From NCBI RefSeq assembly GCF_001636695.1, contig NZ_LGEL01000013.1, forward strand, positions 61,133 to 125,132: 64,000 nt of DNA, in the 5' to 3' direction. Positions within the stretch are counted from its first letter, which is position 1. Each line of letters begins with the position of its first letter. Of the stretch, positions 47,147 through 55,878 are shown piece after piece. Source of the DNA: Pedobacter panaciterrae. GTDB lineage: Bacteria > Bacteroidota > Bacteroidia > Sphingobacteriales > Sphingobacteriaceae. A program made the translations under genes and the position numbers. The notes below the pieces were generated by a model. The model was not told the DNA's origin and did no database searches. It saw only the letters and a program-made list of their open reading frames with translations.

Positions 47147-48535
47147 ATGAAATATATTTTTAGAATAACAGCATTTGTAGTAATCGCGCTGGCAGCGGAA
47201 AACACATTCGCACAAACACTTACCAAAGAACAGGCGGCGCTGGAAAGAACTAAAACCGATTCATTAACCAAGGTCAATTACCAGCAAACGCTGCAGAGTT
47301 TGGGTATAAAACTACCTGTCCTTCCACCACAGGCTGACGATCCGGCACGTCCCAAAAACTCTGTACCAAGAGCCAACGGAAGTGGCTATACTGATGCCAA
47401 AGGCATGTCACTTACCCGCTCACCATGGGGTGCCTGGGTGAATTATGATGAGGATAAAGCCAACGATTATACCTTGCCCGATCCACTTGTATTAAAAAAC
47501 GGCAAACCGGTTAACAATGCTCAAATTTGGTGGAAACAGCGCCGCCCGGAAATAATTAGCGATTACGAAACATCGGTGTTTGGCCGCGTCCCTAAAAACA
47601 CCCCGAAGGTTAAATTTGAAGTTACTGACGTAGATAAAACCACTGATGGCAGCACAATAAAAAAGACCATTGTTGGTCATATTGATAATTCTGGCTACCC
47701 GGCTACACAACCGGTTATCAAGATGACCTTATTTCTACCCGCTAATGCTCTTGGCCCTGTGCCGTTAATGGTTATTGCATCTTCCAACAGCAGCGGCAAT
47801 GCCCAAACCATCAAACTTTTAAATAACACAGGCTGGGCGATAGCATATTTTGATACAAACGCATTACAGACCGATAATGGCGCGGGCTTAAGTAATGGCA
47901 TTATTGGGTTGGTAAATAAAGGTAAATTAAGAGGACCGGAAGATTGGGGCGTGTTAAGAGCCTGGAGCTGGGGTATGAGCAGGGCCTTAGACTATTTTGA
48001 AACAGATAAAACCATCAACCCTAAACAAATTGGCATTGAAGGACATTCGCGCTGGGGCAAGACTGCGCTGTTGGCCGGAGCGATGGACCAAAGGTGGGCA
48101 ATAGTCTTTGCAAGTTGCTCAGGATCTGGAGGGGCCTCGCTGGAAAAAAGGAATTTTGGAGAAAATCTTGATTTGATTGCCGCCGAAAACGAATACCATT
48201 GGATGGCGCCAAACTTTATAAAATATGGAGGCAACTGGAAAGCTTTCCCAGTTGATGCGCATGATATGATGGCTTTAGTAGCACCCCGCCCTTTATTTGT
48301 CACCGGTGGAACGCAGGACATTTGGGCCGATCCAGTAGGCGAGTTTAAGGCTTGTGTAGCTGCTACACCTGTTTATACTTTATTAGGGAAAACTGGTATC
48401 ACTGCGGGCGAATTCCCTGCACCCGATGTTTCCCTTATCAACGGGGAGTTAGCTTTCCGTAATCACGAAGGTGGCCATACAGATTCTATGGACTGGCCGG
48501 TTTTTATTGATTTTGCAAAGAAATATTTTAAGTAA
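47147..48535 (+). CDS. CE15 glucuronoyl esterase-family protein
   Basis: Exported serine esterase of carbohydrate esterase family 15, 462 residues, signal ending FAQ. The alpha/beta fold holds the nucleophile S301 in EGHSRWGKTA, then CSGSGGASLEKRNFGENL, and the catalytic His in NHEGGHTDSMDWP near the C-terminus. Members cleave ester links between 4-O-methylglucuronic or galacturonic-type acids and alcohols. Alongside GH28 enzymes it may free uronate esters in pectin. It is the last gene of the unit; a decayed gene follows about 100 bases downstream. Confidence 0.88.
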   Translation: MKYIFRITAFVVIALAAENTFAQTLTKEQAALERTKTDSLTKVNYQQTLQSLGIKLPVLPPQADDPARPKNSVPRANGSGYTDAKGMSLTRSPWGAWVNYDEDKANDYTLPDPLVLKNGKPVNNAQIWWKQRRPEIISDYETSVFGRVPKNTPKVKFEVTDVDKTTDGSTIKKTIVGHIDNSGYPATQPVIKMTLFLPANALGPVPLMVIASSNSSGNAQTIKLLNNTGWAIAYFDTNALQTDNGAGLSNGIIGLVNKGKLRGPEDWGVLRAWSWGMSRALDYFETDKTINPKQIGIEGHSRWGKTALLAGAMDQRWAIVFASCSGSGGASLEKRNFGENLDLIAAENEYHWMAPNFIKYGGNWKAFPVDAHDMMALVAPRPLFVTGGTQDIWADPVGEFKACVAATPVYTLLGKTGITAGEFPAPDVSLINGELAFRNHEGGHTDSMDWPVFIDFAKKYFK

Positions 48536-48630
48536 CCATATGAGAACCTCTTCCGTTTTTTTTGGTGACCATAATGTTTTTAGTGTTTATCACTGACGCG
48601 GGGGCCGCTGATACACCAAACGAATAAAAA

Positions 48631-49514
48631 AAATACCTATCCAAGAAATTCAAGCTTTTATTGCCTGCATTATTCTGTCTTTATTCCTTGACGGTTTTTA
48701 GTCAGAAAAAGCGGGCTTCCCTGGTACCTGACAAACCCTCACTCGCACCGGATTATTTCTGCACCTGGAATGTTCAGGGCTATGTGACCGATTACAAGCC
48801 CTCATCAATAATGAGGCAGGCCATGACCGAGAAAACTGACCTGGCTATCTGATAAAACAAAAAATTTAGGCTGGAAAGGTTTGGGTCTTTGCGCAGCAGG
48901 CCCCTAAATACCAGACCACTGATAGCATAGCTTACTGGACAGAACGTTTTAAATGGATGAAAAACGAAGGTATCAGCTACTGGAAGGTAGACTGGGGGAA
49001 AGATTTGAAAAGCGCCGCATGGAGAACTTCGCTGACTAAACTGGGCAGATAGATAGCACCTGACCTGATCATTGAACAGGCCATGCCCCCTTCTGTTCTG
49101 TCAACGGCTGAAGTATACCGGACTTATGATGTGGAGAACATCATTGCCATACCACATACGATAGAGCGCATTGGAAAACTATTGACCGCCTTACCAAAAG
49201 GTCAGGCAATCAGCATCATTAATTGTGAAGACGAACCTTATATCGCTGTCGGCACAGGCTGTGCTATCGGGATGACCCACGGGGTGATGTGGCACAGGAT
49301 TGCCTTGCCATTTGGAATCAACAAAACCGATAATTATATCGACAGCACCTTATTGCATGATAATTGGCTGATGAAGAACCGGGAATCATGGATGAGTAAT
49401 CACGGCGAAGGCTACAACAACAAAATGGCGCCGTTGCTATTGCTGCCATTGGACGAACCATCCATTGTATCACTGCTGATCAATTTAATTCCTTTGACAG
49501 ATCTGACAGAATAA
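48631..49514 (+). pseudogene. Decayed glycosidase-like gene
   Basis: Relic of an exported TIM-barrel glycosidase-like protein. Part 1 (48631-48852) reads a signal peptide (LLLPALFCLYSLTVFSQ) and then PDYFCTWNVQGYVTDY, but lacks an ATG and ends at a stop after TEKTDLAI. Part 2 (about 48870-49514) resumes at GWKGLG, shifts frame, and reads WTERFKWMKNEGISYWKVDWGK, is broken by a TAG at 49050-49052, then continues VYRTYDVENIIAIPHTIERIG to a natural end. At least four lesions are visible: start loss, a large internal deletion, a frameshift and a nonsense codon. The KVDWG motif resembles the nucleophile strand of alpha-galactosidase-like enzymes. It probably once belonged to the pectin unit. Confidence 0.8.
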
Positions 49515-49637
49515 AAACACAGGGGCAATTACAACAACAACGTTTTCGCAAATAAACCTCCTTTCAATGTAAAAATTTTCTTGATTTAATCTAACTTGTC
49601 CAACTATAAATGGATAGGGCCTGCAAGGGATTAAATC

Positions 49638-51272
49638 ATGAAAATTTTATTTACTTTTTTATTGCCGATACTGCTTTTGAACACCTCGCAAGGTAGGCAA
49701 TCACCCGATAGCCTCTTAACGGTACTCAAAGCCGAAATTCTCAAAAAAAACAGCTATGAACAAAAAAAAGAGGTTCAACTAAAAAGGTTAAAAGAATCCC
49801 TCGCAGCAGTTCCAGAAAATAATGTTTCAAAGCAGTACGTCATCTTGAGTCAGTTAATTGATGCTTACAAAAGTTACAATTTCGACTCTGCTCATGTTTA
49901 CACCTATAAATTGATCCAGGTGAGCAATCTGCTGAAGGATCGCCAAAAACAGCAGGAGAGCAAAATAAGGCTCGGTGCGCTACAATTGTCTTGGGGTATG
50001 TACAAAGAAGCATTTGACTGCATAGCTCAATTGAATGCGGCACCGCTTTCTGACAGCAATAAATTACAGTTTTATGAGTTTAAAGCCCGTGCCTTACATG
50101 AACTATCTGCCTACAATACCAATAGGTTTTACTCTCCAGCCAACAGGTCCGAATCTATAAAAACGCTCGACTCAGCGGTTGTATTAAGTAAGCCAGGAAC
50201 CTATGATAAATACAAATATACCGGTCAGCTGTATACCATCACCGGTCAGCGGGAAAAAGCTGTGACCATACTGAAACAGCTATTGAGCAGAAAAGACCTC
50301 ACGATCCATCAGTGGGCCATGGTGGCAAATGACCTGAGCTATTTAGTATCAGATGAGGAAAAGGAAAAGTTGCTCATGTTGGCTGCAATCTATGATATCA
50401 GATCATCCACCAAACAAACTTTGGCCATTTTCAGGCTTGGCACAAGGTTGCTGGATAAGAATGAATTAGACGATGCCCAATTGCTGCTGAATGAGGCCAT
50501 GGCACAGGCGGCTTTTTTTGGAAATAAAATACAGGAGAAAAACATCGCTACTACACTGACCCAGCTTGCCGCACAAAAACTCATCAGATCTGAAAATAAA
50601 AAAATCGACCTTTTAATTGCACTGATCAGTGTGGTTACCCTGGGACTAATTGGTATTGGAATCATTTCCTATATCGTCTTCACTCGTCTGAAGAAAGTGA
50701 GAATAAGAGAGGCTGTAGTAAAAGAAAAATATCAGCACCTGAATGAGATCAACAAACGATTACTTGAAGACGGGCATATCAAGGAAGAGTATTTAGGTCA
50801 TTTCTTTCATCTGATTTCGGGCCACATTTCAAGGTTGGAAAAAGTTAAAAGAAATACCGAGCATATGCTCAAAATAAAGAACTACGAGGGACTGATGAAG
50901 CTGGCTAAGGAAATTGATATAAAAAGGGAAAGAGCAGGACTTTTTTATACGTTCGATACGATCTTCCTGAAATTGTTTCCTAATTTCATCGATGCCTTTA
51001 ACTCGCTACTCAAGCCCGAAGACCAAATTTGGCCTAAAAGCGGAGAAATTCTAAATACCAATTTACGGATATTTGCCTTGATGCGTTTAGGTATCAAAGA
51101 CAACCAAACGATTGCAAATATATTAGAAAGCACCTTGAGTACTATTTATACTTACAAAAATCGAATCAAAACAAAAGCGCTTTTCCGCGGGGAAGACTTT
51201 GATAACAAGATCATGGAGATCAAATTTGTTGATGCTGTTGGTAGTCCACCCGAACAACTAAACCAGATGTAA
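49638..51272 (+). CDS. DUF6377-type membrane regulator with helical repeats and HTH
   Basis: Exported-then-anchored signalling protein common in Bacteroidota, 544 residues. Signal peptide ends LNTSQGRQ. Residues 30-310 are TPR-like helices (YKSYNFDSAHVYTYKLIQV, LLNEAMAQAAFFG). One membrane segment spans about 326-348 (LIALISVVTLGLIGIGIISY). A cytoplasmic coiled coil follows, then the DUF6377 region with EYLGHFFHLISGHISRLEK. The C-terminus has a LuxR-like helix-turn-helix (LMRLGIKDNQTIANILESTLSTIYTYKNRIKTK). It likely senses an outer signal and binds DNA directly or by release. It lies after the pectin cluster and could regulate it. Confidence 0.82.
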   Translation: MKILFTFLLPILLLNTSQGRQSPDSLLTVLKAEILKKNSYEQKKEVQLKRLKESLAAVPENNVSKQYVILSQLIDAYKSYNFDSAHVYTYKLIQVSNLLKDRQKQQESKIRLGALQLSWGMYKEAFDCIAQLNAAPLSDSNKLQFYEFKARALHELSAYNTNRFYSPANRSESIKTLDSAVVLSKPGTYDKYKYTGQLYTITGQREKAVTILKQLLSRKDLTIHQWAMVANDLSYLVSDEEKEKLLMLAAIYDIRSSTKQTLAIFRLGTRLLDKNELDDAQLLLNEAMAQAAFFGNKIQEKNIATTLTQLAAQKLIRSENKKIDLLIALISVVTLGLIGIGIISYIVFTRLKKVRIREAVVKEKYQHLNEINKRLLEDGHIKEEYLGHFFHLISGHISRLEKVKRNTEHMLKIKNYEGLMKLAKEIDIKRERAGLFYTFDTIFLKLFPNFIDAFNSLLKPEDQIWPKSGEILNTNLRIFALMRLGIKDNQTIANILESTLSTIYTYKNRIKTKALFRGEDFDNKIMEIKFVDAVGSPPEQLNQM

Positions 51273-51664
51273 TATTTGATAGAAATTGCAGCCAATCATC
51301 TCGAATTACCAAAGGATGCCATGAAGGGAAAATAACATTGCAGCAGTTTAGTAATAACCTGATCAACTTGCAGGATAAAAAGAGAACCTGCCAGATACGA
51401 TCCCCAACGCTTAGCCATCTGAATCGCGATAGGACCGGCTAACTGTCCGCAAAAGCTATTCAGATACCGGTTTAAGCCCGATCCCTGATCGATGTGGTGA
51501 CCTCTATAACTGACAAGATCCTTACCGATTATGTATTCGCATTCACACCGGTGCCTATTGACTTCCCGGCAGCACCGGCAATTTAAACGATAAGCTGATG
51601 TTCAGGATTCCCCGGCCGCGGGTTTTTTATATATTTTTTGGGGCAATTGATGTGAAAAAAAAGC
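51273..51664. other. Intergenic region without a recognisable gene
   Basis: About 390 bases between the DUF6377 gene and the VOC gene. Short coding-like pieces occur in several frames, broken by stops, for example LIEIAANHLELPKDAMKGK near 51277. A GC-rich run followed by T residues near 51615-51650 could be a weak terminator but does not form a clean stem. No gene is supported. Confidence 0.4.
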
Positions 51665-52045
51665 TTAGTCTATTTCCAACACAGAAAGGATATTGCCTGC
51701 CGGATCCTTGAACCAGGCGATGACCGGTCCATCGCCACGAAAGATTCCTTTCTCGTTCGTCTTGAGCCCAGGGTAATCATAATGTTCAAACTGAACGCCT
51801 TTTTCAACCAGATGATCAACTGTCGCTTCAACACTCTCAACGGGAAAATTGAGTACTGTAAAAGTTGCCGGCTCATGATCGGGCTTTGGATAAATCAGAA
51901 CAGGAATGGAACCTGAGATATGAAGTTCAAGATTATCCATTTGGCCAATTCTTACATCAAGGCCCAGGGTGGACTGGTAGAATTCTTTTGCCTTGTCCAG
52001 ATCATTGGCTGAAAAAGAACTAAATGCTTTTGAATTTTTTAACAT
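51665..52045 (-). CDS. VOC / glyoxalase-like protein
   Basis: Small cytoplasmic protein of the vicinal-oxygen-chelate superfamily, 126 residues. It shows the paired beta-alpha-beta-beta-beta modules: [26 protein letters not shown] at the N-terminus and [14 protein letters not shown] at the end. Typical roles are glyoxalase, dioxygenase or antibiotic-binding; there is no sign which. It is 30 bases downstream of a DinB-like gene on the same strand, so the two are probably co-transcribed. Confidence 0.87.
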   Translation of the reverse strand: MLKNSKAFSSFSANDLDKAKEFYQSTLGLDVRIGQMDNLELHISGSIPVLIYPKPDHEPATFTVLNFPVESVEATVDHLVEKGVQFEHYDYPGLKTNEKGIFRGDGPVIAWFKDPAGNILSVLEID

Positions 52046-52075
52046 AATATTTTGATTTAAGATGATTATTCACTT

Positions 52076-52552
52076 CTACGGTTTCCAGATGCCCAGCAAG
52101 CGCCTTATGACGACAATCTCAGCAACGTGATAGGCAGTATGATCAGCAATCTGTAGCGCTTCCCGCAGGAGGCTTTGTCCGCTGCCATGAGCAAACGGCT
52201 CATATAGATTTTTTGTATTTAACAGGGTTAGAAATGCTTTTAAATCTTCAGTAATCTGCATCAGCGAGGCATCCCAGTTTTCTTTATCCGCCGGCGCCAT
52301 TTCTTTTGGCCAGTATTCCTCAGGCCATTTTGGCGATTTGTGGTTGTCATTCCTGCTGAATTCCTGCATGTCCCATTGCGCTATCCTGATGTGCTCCACA
52401 AGCTGCCAGATGCTGTAAGGCAGGCCATGTGGTCTTTCACCAAGCACTTCAAAAGGTATATCTGCGGTCGCATCTTTAAAGGTGACATGTGCACTGCCTC
52501 CTTTTAATAATTTTTCGAGCTCATTGATGAAAACTTCCATATGCTTTGACAT
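52076..52552 (-). CDS. DinB-family four-helix protein
   Basis: DinB / YfiT-like metal-binding four-helix bundle, 158 residues. Metal ligands expected at VEHIRIAQWDM near residue 53 and at IADHTAYHVAEIVVIRR near 136-142, the usual H...HxxxH set. Such proteins include thiol-dependent transferases and uncharacterised members. It lies near the ergothioneine locus but on a separate minus-strand unit with the VOC gene, and diverges from the aminotransferase gene. An ATG four codons in (52540) is an alternative start. Confidence 0.85.
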   Translation of the reverse strand: MSKHMEVFINELEKLLKGGSAHVTFKDATADIPFEVLGERPHGLPYSIWQLVEHIRIAQWDMQEFSRNDNHKSPKWPEEYWPKEMAPADKENWDASLMQITEDLKAFLTLLNTKNLYEPFAHGSGQSLLREALQIADHTAYHVAEIVVIRRLLGIWKP

Positions 52553-52645
52553 TCATGATTGTGAGGTATTACCCACAATAATACAACTCAGCGCAGCTAA
52601 AGTTTTCTCCTTTAGAACTTAATCAAAATTCTTTTACATTTGAAA

Positions 52646-53725
52646 ATGCCTTTTTCGACCCTTTTTCCGATTCTCGATACCTGCACTTATTTAAACACTG
52701 CCAATGCAGGAATTTTATCCAGACAGCTGCAGCAATGGAGAAACAAACATGATGCTGACTATACAATAAGTGGAAGCGACCTGCGTGCAAAACAGGGCGG
52801 CATCATTGAGGAGCTTCGCCAGAACTTATCAATGCTTTTTGGATCCAGAACGGACAATACTTATCTCGTACCTAATTTTTCCATCGGCTTCAATACGTTA
52901 CTGGAAGGGCTGGAAAAAAGTCACCGTTTCCTGCTGCTTTCGGAAGATTATCCTTCGGTCAACTATCCGGTGATCAGCAGGGGATTTGATTATGCCGAGG
53001 TTCCGATGACTCCTTGTCCTGAAGATCTAATATTAGCAGCAATAGAAAAATACAAGCCCACCGTTTTTGCATTCAGCATTGTTCAGTACATCAGCGGAAT
53101 GAGAATAGATCCTCAGTTTATAAAGGATATCAAAGGCAGCTACCCCGAACTGATCTTAATTGCTGATGGCACCCAATTCTGCGGTACTGCAACATTTGAT
53201 TTTAAATCCTCAGGTCTGGATGCGGTTATTTCCAGCGGTTACAAATGGATGCTCGCGGGCTATGGAAATGCTTTCCTGATGTTATCAGATCAGCTGAAAG
53301 AATGTATTTACCAGCAAAGGAAGAGCACGCCACTCCCAACTGCCCCATTCCTGAAGGGAAAAGACTTCCTTTCACTATGCTTTGAACCGGGACATTTGGA
53401 CACCCTGAACTTTGGAAGTTTAAATCAAAGTGTGCTTTACCTCCAATCCCTCGGACTGGAAAACATCGAAAAAATCAGCCAGTCGGTTTGTGAAAAAGCC
53501 AGAGCAGCATTTTATTCAAGAGGCTTGATTTCAGAATCCGTGATTGGCCGTAAAATTCAGTCAAGCCTCATGAATCTTCCAATAAAACCGGACACATTCC
53601 AAAAATTGATTGCCAACCGGATTATATGTTCTAACCGCGGAACCGGCACCAGGGTTTCGTTTCATTTTTACAATACTGATAAGGACCTGGACCAACTGTT
53701 ACAGATTTTAGATCAGGGTACCTGA
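52646..53725 (+). CDS. Class V aminotransferase (PLP), possible EgtE-like C-S lyase
   Basis: PLP enzyme of the class V / cysteine-desulfurase-like fold, 359 residues. The ATG at 52646 is preferred over the TTG at 52640. N-terminal FPILDTCTYLNTANAGILSR, cofactor Asp in LILIADGTQFCGT, and Schiff-base Lys K200 in SSGYKWMLAGYGN. It is convergent with egtD and overlaps its end by 13 bases. EgtE, the hercynylcysteine-sulfoxide lyase, is from this superfamily, so it could supply the missing last step of ergothioneine synthesis. This is context-based; other class V reactions are equally compatible with the sequence. Confidence 0.75.
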   Translation: MPFSTLFPILDTCTYLNTANAGILSRQLQQWRNKHDADYTISGSDLRAKQGGIIEELRQNLSMLFGSRTDNTYLVPNFSIGFNTLLEGLEKSHRFLLLSEDYPSVNYPVISRGFDYAEVPMTPCPEDLILAAIEKYKPTVFAFSIVQYISGMRIDPQFIKDIKGSYPELILIADGTQFCGTATFDFKSSGLDAVISSGYKWMLAGYGNAFLMLSDQLKECIYQQRKSTPLPTAPFLKGKDFLSLCFEPGHLDTLNFGSLNQSVLYLQSLGLENIEKISQSVCEKARAAFYSRGLISESVIGRKIQSSLMNLPIKPDTFQKLIANRIICSNRGTGTRVSFHFYNTDKDLDQLLQILDQGT

Positions 53726-54717
53726 GCGCTATGATCATCGACCACCCAGATGGAGTCGGCAAAGTAATTATTTTCATCAAAAAAATGCTGCTGGCACCGG
53801 AATCCCGAACCTGCGGCCAGTGCTTCAATTTCTTCAATTGAGTATTTTTGTGAAATTTCCATAAAGATCGGTTCATTCTCTGAAAACTGAATCGTTTCAT
53901 TTTCTCCAATGCGAACCAGCTGATCTGTTAAACTGATCAGGTAACTTTTACAACTACCCGTTCCGGGATCATAACTCGCATAGTGTTCGAAATTACCGAG
54001 ATTAAAATCAGCATCGAGTTCCCGGTTAATCCGTTCAAGCAGGTTAAGGTTGAACGCTCGGGTAATTCCTGCAGCATCATTATATGCCGCTAGTATCTGT
54101 CTCGGGTCTTTCTTCAGATCGAAACCAATAATCAACAGGTCACCTTTAGATAGCGACATTTTTAATTCAGCGCAGAACTTCACCGCCTGGTCAGGATTCA
54201 TGTTCCCGATATTTGCCCCCATGAATAAAACTACTTTTCTGCGGCCGGAAAATGATGAAACCTTACCGAGCATGTCCAGGTAGTCCCCATTTAGTCCTTT
54301 GATGTCCAGTGAGGGTAGTTGCCGCGGCAAATTGTCCTCAAGGTCACCGATCACATGCGCAGAGATATCCACTGGCAAATAACTAAATTCCAATTCCCGT
54401 GCAACAAGGGCTCTGAGCAAATGAATTGATTTGGTTGCATCACCAGCACCCAGCTCAATCAGGTCAAAGGCAGTATTTTCTGCCGCAATAAGCTTTGCAA
54501 TCTCTTCCGAATAGTTTTTCAGAATATCCATTTCCGCATTGGTCAGGTAATATTCGTCCATATCCATAATTTGCTGGAAGAGCCTATCCCCATGCTCATC
54601 GTAAAAATATTTGGACTGCATGAATTTCGGCAATGCTTTAAGGCCTACAACCGTGTCGGCCATGAATTGTAGCTCACCAGGCGAAGGTTTTTCGGTAGTA
54701 CTAGTAGTTGTATTCAT
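53713..54717 (-). CDS. egtD: L-histidine N-alpha-methyltransferase EgtD
   Basis: SAM-dependent enzyme that trimethylates the alpha-amino group of histidine to make hercynine, the first step of ergothioneine synthesis. It has 334 residues, the size of the Methyltransf_33 (EgtD) family. N-terminal family block PKFMQSKYFYDEHGDRLFQQ followed by DMDEYYLTNAEMDIL. SAM-binding loop ELGAGDATKSIHLLRAL (about 88-104). Further blocks LFMGANIGNMNPDQAVKF and LIIGFDLKKDPRQILAAYND near 170-215 are also typical. It is the last gene of a five-gene minus-strand operon, six bases after egtB. Confidence 0.93.
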   Translation of the reverse strand: MNTTTSTTEKPSPGELQFMADTVVGLKALPKFMQSKYFYDEHGDRLFQQIMDMDEYYLTNAEMDILKNYSEEIAKLIAAENTAFDLIELGAGDATKSIHLLRALVARELEFSYLPVDISAHVIGDLEDNLPRQLPSLDIKGLNGDYLDMLGKVSSFSGRRKVVLFMGANIGNMNPDQAVKFCAELKMSLSKGDLLIIGFDLKKDPRQILAAYNDAAGITRAFNLNLLERINRELDADFNLGNFEHYASYDPGTGSCKSYLISLTDQLVRIGENETIQFSENEPIFMEISQKYSIEEIEALAAGSGFRCQQHFFDENNYFADSIWVVDDHSAQVP

Positions 54718-54723
54718 ATCAAA

Positions 54724-55878
54724 TCATTTGGCTAGTCTTATCCCTGTAAACTGCCATCTTAAATAAGGATGAAAGAAATTTCTGTAAGTAATTCGGCTGT
54801 GTCCTGCCGGCGTTGCCACCGACGCGCCGCGGAGCACCTTTTGATTGACCATAAACTTTCCGTTATATTCCCCTATTGCCCCTGGTGCCTTGTTAAAGCC
54901 CGGATAGGGCAAATACGCACTTTCGGTCCATTCCCATCGAATGCCCCAGTTAAATTTCGTTGCTGCGACTTCCCACTCAAACTCTGTAGGGAGCCGTAAA
55001 CCGGCCCAGCAGGCATATGCGTATGCTTCATAATAACTGATATGTGCTACCGGTTCATCCGGATCTACAGGCTTGAGTCCTTCAAGCGTATAGTTATACC
55101 AACTGTTTTCTATAAAATGCCAATACATCGGAGCGGTGATGTTGTTGTTTTTTACCCAGTCCCAGCCCTCAGCGTGCCAGTGACTAAAATTACCATAGCC
55201 CCCCTCTTCCATAAATTGAAGATACTCCCCATTGCTGACCAGTTCAGAACTGATTGAAAAATCCTGCAGATACACCTTATGCCTTCCCAGTTCATTATCG
55301 AAACAAAAGCCCTCTCCTGTATGTCCGATCTGATAAACACCTTCGGTGAAGGAGATCATCTCCCGCAAATTGGAGGTTTCCCGCTTAGCTTTAGTTTCAG
55401 CAGAATGATACACCGGAAAGAGCGGATTGTGCCCAAGAATGTATTTGATATCAGTCAGCAAAAGTTCCTGATGCTGCTGCTCGTGATTGAAACCAATCTG
55501 CAACAGTTCTTGCAGCGCTGAGGAGATCGGATCCTGCAGAAGTTTAAGCATTGCTTCATCTACATAAGCGCGATACTGATAAATTTCATTCACATCCGGC
55601 CGACTCAGATTGCCCCTGTCAGTACGGATCACCCGATTTCCTATGGTTTCGTAGTAACTATTAAACACATAATTATAATCCGCATTGTAAACCTGATACT
55701 TCTCAGCAAACGGCAGTAACAGGAAGGTCTCAAAGAACCATGTGGTATGGCCCAGGTGCCATTTTGGAGGACTGACATCAACAATCGGTTGAACTACATA
55801 ATCTTCGGTCCGCAATGGCAGGCAAATCTGCTCGGTATGTTTCCTGATTTGTGCGTATTGTTCGAAAAATGACATCAA
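54724..55878 (-). CDS. egtB: Ergothioneine sulfoxide synthase EgtB
   Basis: Non-heme iron enzyme that joins hercynine to a thiol (cysteine or gamma-glutamylcysteine) and oxygen to form a sulfoxide. The N-terminal DinB_2 domain carries the iron ligands: HLGH (H41/H44) and HEQQHQE (H132/H136). The C-terminal formylglycine-generating / sulfatase-modifying domain begins near 185 (MISFTEGVYQIG) and ends VLRGASVATPAGHSRITYRNF. Length 384, slightly shorter than many EgtB. No EgtA or EgtC is encoded nearby, which favours direct use of cysteine. The stop lies six bases before egtD; its start overlaps the upstream permease stop by 4 bases (ATGA). Confidence 0.93.
   Translation of the reverse strand: MMSFFEQYAQIRKHTEQICLPLRTEDYVVQPIVDVSPPKWHLGHTTWFFETFLLLPFAEKYQVYNADYNYVFNSYYETIGNRVIRTDRGNLSRPDVNEIYQYRAYVDEAMLKLLQDPISSALQELLQIGFNHEQQHQELLLTDIKYILGHNPLFPVYHSAETKAKRETSNLREMISFTEGVYQIGHTGEGFCFDNELGRHKVYLQDFSISSELVSNGEYLQFMEEGGYGNFSHWHAEGWDWVKNNNITAPMYWHFIENSWYNYTLEGLKPVDPDEPVAHISYYEAYAYACWAGLRLPTEFEWEVAATKFNWGIRWEWTESAYLPYPGFNKAPGAIGEYNGKFMVNQKVLRGASVATPAGHSRITYRNFFHPYLRWQFTGIRLAK

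Noticed and set aside
48661-48852. Separate small protein of 63 residues beginning with a signal peptide
   Set aside because: It uses a TTG start and matches the N-terminus of the glycosidase-like protein whose later parts follow downstream; it is better read as part of the pseudogene.
49083-49514. Independent 143-residue gene
   Set aside because: The same frame continues upstream through a TAG into clearly related sequence (KVDWGK segment), so it is the tail of the decayed gene.
51600-51650. Rho-independent terminator near the GC-rich run and T tract
   Set aside because: The GC-rich run does not fold into a clean stem with a usable loop.
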